A stretch of 64,000 nucleotides of DNA, taken from positions 4,278,001 through 4,342,000 of the forward strand of contig OX442323.1 in the NCBI GenBank assembly GCA_949358305.1, given 5' to 3'. Below the pieces are notes generated by a model, which was not told the DNA's origin, did no database searches, and saw only the letters and a list, made by a program, of their open reading frames with translations. Made by a program: the position numbers and the translations under genes. This stretch comes from Strigamia acuminata (Eukaryota; Arthropoda; Chilopoda; Geophilomorpha; Linotaeniidae). Each line of letters begins with the position of its first letter. Position 1 is the stretch's first letter. This document shows positions 11,650 through 24,951 of this stretch, piece after piece.

Positions 11650-13309
11650 AAGTACAGCGTGTTTTAAGAGCAAAGGGACATGCGTCAACGTGAGGAGTCG
11701 CATAGGGAAGTGTACATTAAAGGTGGAAATACAAGGGAGCGGGTAAAATTCCAAATCTTGCTAGTACAAGTTTAAAGGGGAGTCATTTACAAGTTTGCTT
11801 GACCCGCTTTTGGCTTACCAGCTTAACTGGCAAACTCAAGCTAGCCAGAAATTTCCGCCAAAATCTCCTCCAAGAATTTCCTCACGATTCTGATTGGCTA
11901 TCAAAGTCACATGACCAAAACAGCAGCAAGCTTGAAGCTGGTAAATCAAACTCAGTTTGATCGAAGCGGGTGAGTACTTGTACAAGCTCGCTTCAAAACA
12001 AAGCTTTGAATAAAAACGCAAGCTTGTGTTTGCTCAAGCGGGCGAGTTTTTAGCCGCTTTTTCAACTAGTTTATTCTGTTTTTTAGTGTTAACGTAAACG
12101 GATTTGATAGAGAAAAAAAACAGACGTAAACTAAGCCAAAAGCAGAAACCATAACAGAACTCCAACATGGCGTCTCCGGGTTTGAGGAGATAGAGTGGAA
12201 ACAAGCAGTCCAAGCAAATATTCCTTGGTTTTTGTCAGAAGTAATTGCGAAAAAAAAATTACTGCGGGCCTTATTAAAATTAAGTGAATTTAAAATTTAA
12301 AAAAAGAAAAAGTAATCATAAAGACCATTTTGTCGTGTTGGATATTAGAGTTAAATGGTTGAAAAACAGGATTAACGAGATGATGTTTTTCTACACTAAT
12401 GAGTAGTGCAGAAGATTAAATAAAATGTTAATTGCCCGGGAAGATAAGTTAAAGTAGGAGCTTATCTATTGTGTTTTTGGATTAAATCTAAGGCGCGAGT
12501 GTTTATTTAGGTTTAAACGAAAAAAGAATTGTAGCAATTGAAAGTATCCTGGGGTCGTGTAGGAATTAGAAAATAGAGGGAAAAAATGAGAGAAAATTAC
12601 ATTATCGATCTTGAATAATTTTTGAGTGTCATTGCCTGAGAGATTTGCGCTTTTTGAAGATTTATTATTTTCATGTAGCCTGTAGTATAGAATAATATTT
12701 ACACTAGCTGTGCTAGAGATTTTTTTTTCTTTTTTAAAAGAGAGATTTACGAATTGGAAGAATTAATTTCCTTATTTTAATTAATGCGAACAAATATTTT
12801 CATTTTGCGAAATCCAATTTCCAACCTGATTTCTTTTGGGGGCGCGCACTTGCCGCCACATTATTTACCGCGTCCAAAAAAAAAATTAACAATGCAACTC
12901 AGTTGTTATGTAACAAATGTTGTTTATTAAAGATGAAGATGAGTGTATGAATATATGAAAGCTTCCATTGCATGTTTGATTTTTCAGTTTTGCTTGCCAA
13001 CTAAACATGTTTTGTTACCTGTTGTCATCCCAGAATACAGTGCGGCTATATATTATGTGGTGCCATCAGGGGAAAAACGCATTGAACATGTGGATACGTG
13101 TCCATGTTGTCTTTGGTTCATGCTTTAACGCGTGCATGTGAATCTTTAGAGTTCGAGAATCAGTAAACATTATTGTATAAAATACACCTTGTGCTTGATT
13201 GATTGTCGCTATTGGGTCAGCACTCATACTTTCGACAGATAAGATCTTATCGGGCAAGAAGATTTGTGCTGTCCTAATTGTACAGACAATCACTCACCAC
13301 GCTCGGTAT
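11650..13309. other. Intergenic sequence
   Basis: Contains AAGCTTG/CAAGCTTG-rich words at about 11,790-12,050, probably an old repeat. No gene. Confidence 0.4.
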
Positions 13310-13885
13310 ATTAGTATACTCCAAACCGATACAACCTGGTCCTAACTCCTATTGGTTGGGCCGGATTACATCTAAATGTAGAGCACTACTACGCGGAAAA
13401 GTAGTTCTGTTTATTTTCAATGAATTTCAGCGTAAAAAGTGATTAGAATGATGGATTTTATTTATTTGGTAATAAAATATTTATTTTATTTGCTAAAATA
13501 AGCTTGTCCCCTTTTAATCAATCAAACAATGTTAGCATAGTTTGTTGGTTTCTTTTGGCAGGTAAACACAGGTTGTTTTTTATTGGTTGTTTTGCCTAGT
13601 CAGATTACAATTCTGGTGTTACGGGCTACTTTTTTGTGCCACTACACCAGTGAGACGACTCAACTAAACTCTATTCCAAAAAGTATTACAAATACTCCCA
13701 TTGGTTGGTTGGTTGAGACACTTTAAAAAATCTTCGCACAAGTCTACTGGAATCTGAAAACAGCATCATATTCAAGACACAACTGAACTGTGAATCTCCC
13801 AACCAATGGGAGTATTTGTAATACTTTTTGGAATAGAGTTTAATAGGAGTTAGGACCACGTTGTATCGGTTTAAAGTATACTAAT
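13310..13885. mobile_element. Foldback element with nested inverted repeats
   Basis: Outer arms 13310-13353 and 13842-13885 are reverse complements with three mismatches in 44 (start ATTAGTATACT). A second pair, 13665-13708 and 13799-13842, is also inverted and abuts the outer right arm; it contains CCCATTGGTTGG. No coding frame. The layout resembles the 11.2 kb element, and both carry a CCCATTGG word at the inner arm edge. Confidence 0.7.
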
Positions 13886-13889
13886 AATT

Positions 13890-16800
13890 TGTTTGAGGCT
13901 TGGGATAATTGTCTTTCACCAACAACGGATGTCGTTTTACCGAATACCCTTGGTGCTAATAAAATTATCGATAATTTATCTTTTGTACTGGATATTACTG
14001 TAAAAATTTGACACGATTGCGCCAATCAATGGGCACCAACTTGCAAAGTAAATGTGATCTGTTGCGAGACCAAGGCATCCGGCTAGCTGATCAGTTTCTA
14101 ATACCTGCGGCGGGCAAATCTGATCCTGACCAAGGTTTTTTTCTCTGCAGTTCACAGTTTCCATTTTGAAGCAGTCCTACCCCACTATCATTTGATAGGC
14201 TTTTTAAAACATTCATTAATAAAATACATTTACAAAAATTTTGAAAAAATTTACTGATAAGCAGTAAACTTAATTATAAAAAATAATGGCTAGAGAACGC
14301 AAAGTGTCCCAAGGACCGGACAGTTTTTTCGTTAAACATAATGGACGTTCTAAGATATCGTATTGATGTCGTTAACGGTTAAAAATATCTGTTTCTTTGT
14401 TTAATTTAGTGTCTTTTATGTTTTATAACTGAATTTAAAGCATTCACATTTTTTATTGGGACTTATTGGAACGTTACAATAATCCATTCAATGTTCCGTA
14501 TATCGATCGAATCCACCTACTAATGGACATAGAATGGGGTGAGAGAAGTACTTGATAAGATCAATCGATCAATATTGGAAAAGATATTTCAAGTTAGTTC
14601 AATGCTTTAGAATTGAAGCAAAAAATGATTTTTATTTTATTTTTCTTATTTTTTTTTTTTGCTTTAATAAATGAGGTGATTAAATATTGTGGGTGAAAGT
14701 GGAGGAAAATCTCCCAGTTTAGTGGAAGATAGATTAAGATAGCTTAAGAAATGTGCTGATGATGATGTAGAAAAATGTTTATGAGGAAATGTTGGGGTTC
14801 TGTAATGAGGATATGATTTTTTTATTTTTATTTTTTTTTTTATTTCTGTATATTTTTGTTTGTGAAGAATTCTGGACAAGTTTATGGTGCAGACATGCAT
14901 CCATGCTATAGAATTTTATTGTAATTTAATTTGGAGTTGATTTAGTTTAGACTTAAATTGAGTTAGTGTCCACTTATAGGACTTTGTTTTAAATAAATTA
15001 AATTCTTTTTCCTTCCTTTCCCTTTCTTTTTTTTTGTTGAGGGTTTGGTGTAAGTAGATTGGTTCTCCATTTTCTTCCATCTCACTCCAGTAAATGTCAA
15101 GCCTTTGGAAGGAAAAATTTAAAGTTCAGAACAATTTTTATTTTTATTTTTATTTTTTAAGTTTTAAGACTAGTTGAATGCGATAAAGACTGAGAATTAA
15201 TTCAATATTAAAACACTAAGAATTTATAATTTTGGGATAATCTCATTAATTTTCAACAACGAAAAACTTCAACGCTGAGTTAAGTCTACCGTACTCCCTC
15301 GGAGTGACAACGATTAATAAATAAATAAATACCCAAAAAATTAATGTATTTACGATATATGTTTAAAATGTTTTTATAATACAAGTTCGTATATTGTTAC
15401 ACGGTTACACCGTAAACTGTAAACCGGCTGTCTCCTCCGCGCTTCCGTAGGCATTTGATATATATATACAACATATATTTATTACATATTGGTATATGTA
15501 TATATTATTCAATGTGTATTTACTTTATTATATAATTGTCTATATAGTAAGGTACCTTACTTGGATGTCTTGTTTCTATCATTTAGTTATATATCACCTT
15601 TTAAGTTTTACCGGGTTTTCTCTCTACCCGGTTATATACCGTATACTGTAATATATACTGTGGACATAAGCTACATGTGATGCAAAATGTAACCTAGATT
15701 ATAATATATTTAAAATATATTGGTTATACATTGTAAATATACGGCCATTTATGTGGACTATACGTTGAATATATCTGCAATACACGACTTATTCGTGTGG
15801 GCCAGTTTTTTCGATTACCGGTATGTTTTTTATACGTCCAACTTATAAAGTTTCGTTTACGACACACCAAATAAAGTTGTGATATGTGTTCTCGAGATCT
15901 CAATTATTTGAGCAACAAAAATGTCGATTCAATTTACTGTGTGGAAAAATACAAGCACAATATTTGGCCAACAAAAATGTCTACGACACCCTCAAGACGG
16001 CCACACAGCACAACACACACTTAGGTAGATTGGACGATGAGCCTGTCCATGGGCTATTTATCAAAATCTTGGGAAACCGATAAAGCGCTCTGGGGACATG
16101 GTTCGTCCGTGGGGAACTGGGACACGGTGTGTGCACGCGCAAACAGCATTGTCAGCTTTGCAACATTTCTTCACTTACTCTCATCATTATGGACGTAATG
16201 GCTTAGATGTGATCTATTGGCGCTCCTTAATGCTAAGCATTTCAAAATATATTTATTTATTTTCATTACGAAAGCTCATTTGTTTTTGTTTGTGTTTTGC
16301 AGGGAGAAAACAGGACAAACAAACTTGCCAGCACTTTGGATCGAGGTAAAAGATGAATAATAATAATTTGGGTATGAAACTAATTTTTTTATGAACATTA
16401 GGTGTCAAATTGCAAGTCAAATGGCAATTAAGTAGTTTAGTGCTTTTCTTTGCCACGCTTGAAGCCAATGTGAGCAAGTTTTATGGGTTGGAATGAATTA
16501 GAAACCCGATTTTAATAAAAATTGGTGCTTTTTCAATACCTATGTATGTTTTGATGATGATTTTTTTTTAAAATCTGGATATTGCTGTGGGATTCTAGGA
16601 ATATAGAGTGAGGGTAATATCTTGGGTGTTGGCATTGTAAACCAATGGAAAAAATTCAAAAGTCGTCCAATTAGCGATAACAAAAAATCCAATTTTAGTT
16701 TAAGCGTGTTTTAAGTTTAAATTTTGATTAATTATAATAAATATAGTATAAATATATAATTATAATTATAAATAAATAATTAATATAGTTTAATTTAATG

Positions 16801-17640
16801 AATAGGACAAGAAATGCTGTCATTTTTGTTTTAAAATTGAAGTAAAACACAAAATTTTTTTATTTTTGAATGCGGTAATTTGTATTTCTCCTTTGATTTG
16901 TATTGTAGTTTCTAACTAGCCGCATGTGACACGGTTGATGAAAGTTAAGACGCATCACCTGTTGAAAAGATGCCACCTAATGAGATTGGAAAAGAATTAA
17001 TCCCTTTTCAGTTCCATTTCTTTGATGCGTGTCTCATAAATGAGATTAAAGAGTGAGGGGCTTTTGTTGATTACTATTGGCAGAGGAGTTTGACGTCTGG
17101 AAGTAAATATACATTGAGATTATGCAAGGGGGAGGACTTGAAATGTATTTCATGCTAGAGTAAGGAAGTCTGCTGCAAGATGAATCTAGTTCATGCAACA
17201 TTCATAGGATTTTTTTCTTCTTTTTTTCTTATTTATGTGTTTGGTTAGATGTTTGACATTCTATTTTGGTCTGTCACGGATTCTATTGTTCACATTTCTC
17301 TTTTGTGTGTAAATCAAAATGCAGAAACGCGGTTTGAAGGGCCGAGTTTAATATTTTGATATTTTCAGCTCTTCGGGCAGAAAAGCAGGAGAAAAAAATC
17401 AAACAAATATCTACTCTGTCATTTAATTTAATTTAATTGGCGTGAATTATTATTTGCAATTTGAGAGTAACCAGGGTTGCCGTGGTGCCACAGAAATACA
17501 ATTGGCAAAAGTCATTTCCTCTTATATATTTGACGGTTTAATGGTCGTGTTAGTCGTTTAAAATTCAGTTTGTGTGCAACTTTTGCCATAAATGCATTAG
17601 TAGCGTGTTTTGTTTTCAACTTCCAGGTTGGAAGAAGGAA
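13890..17640. other. AT-rich gene-poor interval
   Basis: Holds poly-T/A stretches, TATA-rich sequence around 15,440-15,760, and one splice-bounded 43 nt candidate exon near 16,304-16,346 (see findings). Nothing else is supported. Confidence 0.4.
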
Positions 17641-18183
17641 AGGAAGTTAAGATTTTCAAGGGATGTAGTAATAAAATGTAATAATAAAAACAACACTCGA
17701 GGACACAAAGTAACGAACATTCGCAGTGATAACGGATTAGAATATTTGAGGTTAAGTGCGTTTAAGAAATGATATAATTTGTATTGCTATTGTTATTTCA
17801 TTCGTGACAACCGTTGCTATGTTTTGTTGGTTGTCATGGCTATTGTTCTTGTGTGATTGTAATGGTGCCGATGGGAGATGAAGGCGAATTAAAGAGTGCC
17901 AAACGTTGTATTTAAATCATCAAACTGGTGTGAATGATTGCCTCAATATTGTCATCGCGACTTCGGAAAATATCTACCGTCGTGTGCAGAGTTGCTTGCG
18001 TTATCGGTACAGCAACGGACCGTTAAAAAATCAATCCCAGGATGCAACTCGCGACTACCTTGCGTTACTTTACTTCCAAGTGTGAACACAAGTGTGAACC
18101 CACCTTTATTGTTACACACCTTAACAAAATGGTGTTGCTGAATGTTTTAATGTGATCGAACGGAAGTTTAAGAAATCTTTCGC
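17641..18183 (+). pseudogene. Decayed Copia integrase fragment
   Basis: Residues translated at 17719-17745 read IRSDNGLEY, the Copia integrase RSDNGxEY motif holding the second catalytic Asp. At 18104-18180 the same strand reads CYTP, a stop, then QNGVAECFNVIERK, the usual YTPQQNGVAER block with the catalytic Glu. These blocks are normally about 35 residues apart; here about 360 bp separates them, with stops, so foreign sequence was inserted or the copy is scrambled. It is unrelated in state to the intact Copia at the left edge. Confidence 0.75.
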
Positions 18184-18184
18184 G

Positions 18185-19055
18185 TGTTTCTGTGAGTAGC
18201 TAAATTTTCACGTGCGGTTTCTAATCGCCGGGATATTGCATACGTGTTTACTTGTTTAGTCATCATCAAATTAACATGCACGGCGCAAGTTGTTTGATTG
18301 CGTAATAAATAGATGGCCACATGGCTGCTGCCGTTCGTTGCGTGTGGCTTGCTTAACGATGCAATCAATAGACAGTAGTTAGGCACCAGATGCGCTGCTC
18401 GTGACATTTACTTTGCCATAAAGCATCGAATCAAAATGCCATAATTGAATTATTCCATTTGCTCGCTTTGAATTTTTATTGCTTCCGAAATTCAGTTACA
18501 AAGCCATTTTTTTTTTTACTTTAATCATCACTAGTGGACACTGAGGGAAAAATCGCAACTAAATAAAGAGACAGATTGTTGTAATGTAGTTATTAAAATT
18601 TATCGAATTCTCTGCCGCTGGACCAAATTAATTGCAGCACGTGACGCGAGGTTGTTAATTAAGGCCAGTGCTGCTACACCTACATTGCGACATTGCAATG
18701 TTTTAATTGCAATATTTAAAGAGACAGACCACGAGTCGATTTCCTACTTCGAAATCAATAATTTTTTCTCCTCCGGATGCGATTTCACTCGATCAACGCT
18801 AAAGCCGTAGCGGAATAACTCATATTTTCCCTTACACTTTATTTTTACGACGTTAAAACTTGATTGCTTTCCCCCCATAAAGACAAAAGCCGTCGGAAAA
18901 AAGCGCAGAAGCAAAAGCCAGCAAAGTACACGGGCCCGGGCATGAATAAATAAATAATAGAGGCTCCGCGCAAAGCGAGCAAAGTTTGCATTATAAATAG
19001 CGCAGTTTGAGATTAAACGGTAATAAATGGGGAAGTATAGACGTAAAAGCTAACT
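18185..19055. other. Intron or intergenic sequence 3' of the first claudin-like exon
   Basis: No second exon for the gene starting at 19,272 was found here or further left. It may be too short to see or lie beyond the window. Confidence 0.4.
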
Positions 19056-19058
19056 CAC

Positions 19059-19272
19059 GTTCGGTGGAGCACAACTTCCAAAGTCCAGAGACGGTGAACT
19101 TTGATAGAAACTGCCTGTCCCTGTCACTGGTGTTATTGAATAAAGGATTAATAATTTTCTCCTCGCTGAGCAGCCAGTGGTTGGTGCTGAGAGCCACACT
19201 GAGGAAGACGAGAGACACGGTGGCCGTGATAGGGGTCAAGATCCACAACACTCTGTTCGCATCCAGTCGCAT
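19059..19272 (-). CDS. Claudin/CACNG-superfamily protein A, first coding exon only
   Basis: The ATG at 19272 opens MRLDANRVLWILTPITATVS, followed by a hydrophobic segment (about residues 9-31), then STNHW and, at the exon end, SGLWKLCS. A first transmembrane helix followed by an extracellular loop with GLWxxC is the signature of the claudin/PMP22/calcium-channel-gamma family. NNTS gives a possible N-glycosylation site in the loop. The exon ends at a good donor (C|GTGAGT) after 214 nt, that is phase 1, the same phase as exon 1 of the paralogue at 46 kb. Remaining exons are not visible. The family includes tight/septate-junction proteins and AMPA-receptor or calcium-channel auxiliary subunits; which of these applies cannot be told. 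Confidence 0.7.
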
Positions 19273-19580
19273 TGTATCCAGCGGCAGCAACCCCCACCAC
19301 GAGCGGCCACCGCCACTCTGAGCTGCGGCCCTCGCGAGGCCGATGACGGCCCAAGCGGGCCTGGTGTGTCACTCAGGCCAATGGTGGGTGCTTGCCAGCG
19401 AGCCGCACGCGTAATCCTGAGCTGCACACACCGTCCTCCATTTGCCCGTGCAACCAGTCCAGTGTAGAACGAGTTGCATGCTGCACGGTCTGCACTCCAG
19501 CTTCACTACTGAGCACGAGCAGCCTACGCGAGGGAGAGAGATTCAGCTGCAGCTGCGCATGCGTGGTTTGAGCGCTCTCT
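19273..19580 (-). promoter_or_regulatory. CpG-rich upstream/promoter region of claudin-like gene A
   Basis: About 300 bp of GC- and CpG-rich sequence in an AT-rich setting, directly upstream of the first coding exon on the minus strand. It contains TGCGCATGCG near 19,554, close to the NRF-1 palindrome. 5' UTR and start site not resolved. Confidence 0.5.
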
Positions 19581-19584
19581 TTCT

Positions 19585-21930
19585 ATTTTTCTCTCGTTTT
19601 TTGTCGGGGGAGTTTTTGGTGGTTTTAATTTTATTTTAGTAGTTGATGGAATTAAATTAAGTGATTTGTCTTTTCGTTTAAAGGTGTTTGTTTTTTCGGT
19701 TGGAATTGAATTAATTCTTGAGTTGAAAACACAATGGAATGATTTCTCGGCGGGTTTTGCGATTGAATGGAGGAGCTACTTTGCATGTTCTGTCATGAAA
19801 GTTGATAAGTTTTTGGAATCGAGGAGTCATCAATCATTGAGGCACGTTGTGGAGCAGAGTCAAATTTGGGCACATGTTTTGCATATGAATTATAGGGGAA
19901 TCAATGAGCTTGCTTCTCATGAATCAATCGAAGCATTTCAAAAGAGAATTTGTCAAAATGTGACATTTTTTCGGCTTATCTCCAGAAGAAATTAATTTTT
20001 CTTTTTTCCTATAATTTTTTTTTTTATAAATTTTTTTTTATTAATTTTTTATTTTTTTTATTTTTTTTATTTTTTTTATTTTTTAAATATTAGTTTATGT
20101 ACTTTTTCCTTCCTTTTTTCCAACGTGTTGCCGTAGCAAATATCTCAAAATAGATCCTGAAAGAAATTTTTTTCCTTCTTTTCTCTCACTTCTCACTGTA
20201 TAATAAGTTGACTTAAGCTTGTTATTGAGTATGGGAGAGGGTTTCTTAAAAAGATTATTCAAACTCGGCTTGATTTTATTAAGCATGATCAAAGAAGGGT
20301 CGAATTATTTTTTAAGCACGGCAATTAGCATTGATGTTATGAATGTGAGCAAATGCCAAAGACTTAGCAGCTTTTTTTGGTATTTTGAAAAAAAAAGATG
20401 CATTTAATCTTCAAAAGATGAATTGTCTTATTCTTAAATCACTTAATGAAATGAATCCTCGATTAATCACACCAAAAATTGAACTGAACTAAAAAGATGG
20501 CCACTTACAACATGCGGAGGTGATTTTAATTTAATTTAATCTTAATCCTCTTATTTGAATAATTTGAAGTCGACTTTTCGGAGATATGATGTAAAAACAA
20601 GTAAATATAAGACTTTTATATTAGTGCTTCAAATCGCTGTCAGAATGCGCTACTACCGCACATTTTGTTTGTGACTGCCACGACAAAAAATCTTAAGGAA
20701 CGTACTATTTCTTTACAAGATTAAAAAACAAAATATAGAGGTTTTCAGAGCATTAAATCCTCTACAAACTGATACCGGTTTTAGAATTTATTGAGACCTT
20801 TGTCTCACCGAAAAAAGCAGTTTTAGAGTCGGGTCGGACGTTTTGGCATCCATTATAGTTTTACTCACATACAGATGGCGCCAGCAACGCCGGAAGTTGA
20901 AACAAACAAACATTGGAGAAGTTACTTTTTGAAGATTGAATGCATTTAATGAAATATTGAATTTTATACAATTAAGCCTGAAGTTGTAGTTAAAGAATGT
21001 TTTGGTAATTTAATATTTGGGTATCCTTAAAAAAATACTCATTTTCTTTTTTCTTTTTTCATTGCTTATGGTTCTTAATTAATACAATGTAAGGTGCAGC
21101 TGGGGGATTACAGTGTTGATGACTGTACGGCGATTCTGGCGTAAAGAAATATAATGTTGCTAACGATTTTTTTGTTTTTCGTTTTGCGCATGTTTTCGAC
21201 TAAGTGCAAATTGAATCGAGCAGGGAATTACTGAGTGAAGTCGAGATGCGGCTAAATTTTATAATTCCACATTCCTGCGCACAGACAAAAAAAAATTATT
21301 TTGATGTTTTATATCGATTTTTTTGTATATTTTTTTTTTTTATTTGGGTGGGAAGTCGAAATTGAATTTTTTTGTGCGAAATTTGCAGGTGCAAATTGTT
21401 TTGAGTGACACTCTGCAATCAGATTAAATGCGAGGAAAGTGCGAATGTGTTTTACTTGCAATCGTATCTGCAGTTCGTCTTGAATATGGCGGTTAATTGG
21501 CGAGGAGATGGTCAAATTCCCATTTGGTTTGCGAGAAAGAAAGTCGAGTTTGTTGCCAACACGATTTTGTTTCTAGTAATGAGGCTTGATTGTCTTCTTA
21601 AATTACTCGAGATCATTTCTCTTTCCTCTGCTCTTCTCCTTCGCAAGATTAGTTGCTGTCTACAATATCTACAATGATTCTATCGAAAAAGAATCCTTTT
21701 CTCCAAAAATTGGTTTCCAAAAACGTCCAAATCCATTGAAAAGAATTTCTTGATTAAATTTAGGATTAAAAAAAAATAAGAAATACAAATATTTGTCAAG
21801 AAAAATCATGTGGCGCCATCTAGCGATTTATTTTCCAACTTTTTGCGTCAAATTTTGTTTATTTCCTTCACAGTAAAATGTCAAATACATGAATTTAATT
21901 TTCCATCACTAAATGCTACGCGTGGGACGT
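19585..21930. other. Intergenic sequence between claudin-like gene A and the lectin
   Basis: Plus-strand open frames at 19666-19995 (109 codons) and 21405-21677 (90 codons) have no recognised motif and may be chance. A T-rich run lies at 20,000-20,100. A 38 bp sequence near 20,875-20,912 recurs inverted at 22,295-22,335. Confidence 0.4.
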
Positions 21931-21934
21931 AAAT

Positions 21935-23969
21935 TCAACTGCATGTCGGATTGAACTCGCATATGTAATACGTGTCGACTTCCAAACTCACACTTTCCCG
22001 CACTTGACAACTCCGGTCGTTCCAACAGTGTTTCGTGCCGGAGTAAAGCAGCGCCACGCAGTGCTCGTTTCCGTTCTTATTGTCCGGTTGACCGGGGCAC
22101 CAATTCGTCGTGAAAAAAGGCACGCCCGAACCCATCCACATCCACATCTGTTGGCCGATGAAATTAGCGCCGCTCGTCCAAAATGCAGCCGACGAAACGT
22201 TTTCTTCGAGTTGAAGTTTCAAGTCCGGAATTCCTACGCAGAAAAAGAATTGAATTCTATTTTTAAAGGCTTTTATTTAACTTGACTCGATAGTTTGTTT
22301 GTTTGTTTCAACTTCCGGTGCACAGTGGCGCCACCACTGGTATATTTAAACTAAAATGGATGCCAGATTGTCAGGATCGACTCTAAATCTGCTTCGTTTT
22401 TAATTATAAAGTGCTCAATAAATTCTGAAACCAGGTTAATACTGGTTGAAATAAAAATTCCTATCTGTCCATATATTTTGTTTTTCCATTTTAATGCGGA
22501 AAAGTCCATTAGTTTGCGATTTTCGGCTCGTACACGGCAACCGCGACAAAATCTGCGGTAGTAGCGCACCAAGGTTGAACGACGTTATTAGGTTTGGCCA
22601 CTTCGGCGAAATGACGTCACTTCCTAAAATTGAAGGGGCGGAGCTAGTGGCTTCTCTGACGTCAGTGGGCGCCGATTCAAAATTCAAAGTGTAAAAATGG
22701 CATCCTGTGCAGTTTTTTGCATATAAAAATACCGACAAGTCAAAATGAGATTTAAAAATAGCTTTTTTTTTTTATTTTCCAACGATAAGAAGATTAAGAA
22801 AAAATGGCAATTTGTGTGCAAACAAAAAATATGATCAATTTTAAAGCAGAAAGAATCTGTTCATGCCATTTTAAATAGTGTGACATTGCAAATTACATGC
22901 AATAGACAGTTGGACAATCTAGAGGCACAATTCAAAAAGCTAGTTTATGGGCAAAATCAAAAATATAATTTGACCTGTTCTTTATAAGAATTGTTTGTAT
23001 TTATTTGTGAATCATTTATGGGTTTTTAATTTTAGTTATGAATAACACATACAAATGAAATTGTATGTAATAATTCCATGGATTTGTTAAAGTAAAAATA
23101 TTTTTCAGAATGCTCTATGCTCTATTATTGTTCAAACCGAATTTTTTGCATGTTTGCATGCGATCAAATGTTTTGTTGTATAACAAAAAAAACGTGACAG
23201 TACAGTGTAATTTAATATCATACCTTGTCCATTTATTTTTTTATCCAAATTTATCAGTGTGACATAAGTTTGATTTCAAAAATCATAAAAATCATACAAC
23301 AGGAAAAAAATAAAAAAAAAATAAAAATTTATTGATGAGTGCAATCAAACAATTTAGTAAGAAAAAATATTTTTGAAAGTCATTCCAATTTTATTATGGT
23401 ATATTATGGTGAAAGTTCAAGGATGGCTTACACAAACACATAATCCAAGTTCCAAACTTTGTAAAATACCTGACAAATTTGTAGAATAAATGGATTTGGT
23501 ATCAGTATAAACGTTGTTCCAATGCTGATCATTTACAACCGGCGACCACTGACGTCACAGAAATGAGAACCAATGAGAGCCTGGTACACCCAACTCTCCA
23601 AGTGGCCAAACCTAATAACGTCGTTCAACCTTGTAGCGCACTCGGGCGGCGATTTGAAAAACCAATATAAAAGCCTTTTCCAAAAACGTAGGTTTTTCAA
23701 TTACCTTTGGTGTTTTCCAACGTTTTGTATTCGCGCGTGAGGTTTCCTATGAAGTTGAACAAAGCGTAGGACTCCTGGAATGTTTCGATGCTGAGCAAAG
23801 TGGATTTCATGCGGGCACAATCGGTCCACGCTTCGAACCAACTGGAGGGCTGAGTGCCGAAGAAGTAGCAGTTTCCTGCGAGGTCCACGAAGTGCGGTGG
23901 ACAGGTTTGGGTGTGTTGGAGCGTTAGGACGAGGCAGAGAATCCGTGTGATTTTTGAACTCATTTTCAT
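21935..23969 (-). CDS. Secreted C-type lectin, two exons (23969-23705, 22233-21935)
   Basis: Predicted 187 aa. Residues 1-22 form a signal peptide; the rest is a single C-type lectin-like domain with cysteines at 23, 34, 51, 134, 147, 158, 164 and 180. It carries WMGSG, the calcium/sugar motif QPD (137-139, galactose-type by family rule), WND (159-161) and YICE near the end. Possible N-glycosylation at NLT (76-78) and NVS (100-102). Exon 1 (265 nt) ends at AAG|GTAATT, phase 1; exon 2 starts after TGCGTAG and completes the domain to TGA at 21937-21935. The intron (1,471 bp) holds a hAT-like element. Such lectins act outside the cell in sugar binding and often immunity; the target here is inferred only from QPD. 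No sign of decay. Confidence 0.9.
22570..23633. mobile_element. Non-autonomous hAT-like element in the lectin intron
   Basis: Ends are CAAGGTTGAACGACGTTATT and its exact reverse complement, the TIR extending about 34 bp. Both flanks carry the 8 bp TAGCGCAC (22562-22569 and 23634-23641), the target-duplication length expected of hAT transposition. 1,064 bp, AT-rich middle, no transposase frame. TGACGTCA-type words occur inside both ends. Confidence 0.88.
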
Positions 23970-24951
23970 TGCGTTGTGTTGGATGGTGAAAGAATTGTGT
24001 TTGGTTTTATTTTAATTTTTATGATTGGGTTTGATGTAATTTCAGTTTTATTAGATTGATTCAGAGAAGGGGTGGATGAAATTTTATCTCGGGAGAGGTT
24101 TTTTAATTATTATTTTTTATTTATTTTTATTAAAACACGCGATTTTTATATCTATTGTGTTTTTTGTAATTAAAACGTTGAGTAGATTATGTTTCAATGG
24201 AGTGTAGGAGTGTATTGAATATTTGAAACTCCTGCAGAACTTTTCCCTTTTGTCGAAAGATGACGCCGGTTTTTGAGTTGTGCAGTTTTGTCAGAGGGTG
24301 GCGCTGTAAACTGGCGCGCCTTTGTAAACACGGTAACCCTTAAATTCAAAAATTTGTTGCTCAACACAAACAACAAAAAGATTGATTTTTTGCTTTTTAT
24401 AATTAATTTTTTCAGATTTTATTTAAAATTCTTTGAATTAATATTTATTTTCTGAATTTTTAGAGGAAATTGAATCAGCTGATGTCATTGATAGCAATTC
24501 TTGGCGTTTGTGGCCACGATTGATGAAAGATAAGCAAGTTTACTGTGATTTAAAGGAAATAACCACCGAAGATTTGCAGAAAGTGAAGTCCAATATTGCT
24601 CGGATCGCGGAGAAATTAAGCGTAGACTGAAATTGTTCGTGTGAAAAAAATTGTTTTTAATTTATGTTTTAATCAGGCTAAGTCGAATCCACCAAATGAA
24701 TCACTCGTTGTCATTTTGATGCGATCTACCGTCGACAAAACTCACTGTGAAAAAAGAAGAGATGCTTGTAAATCGTTCGGTATTTCTTGTGAAATTAGGG
24801 TAACAACTGCTCATAAAAGCACACCAATAACTCTTCAAATTGTTGCCAATAACGAAGGTAAAATTCGACATTTTTATTCATCATTTCATCTACAAATTGT
24901 CGTTTTAGCGTTAGGAATTCCTATTGTATTTATCGCTGTTTCTGGTAGAAG

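Noticed and set aside
19007-19467. Plus-strand frames over the 19 kb CpG-rich region
   Set aside because: Antisense shadows of the claudin-like first exon and its leader; the minus strand has the family motif and splice donor.
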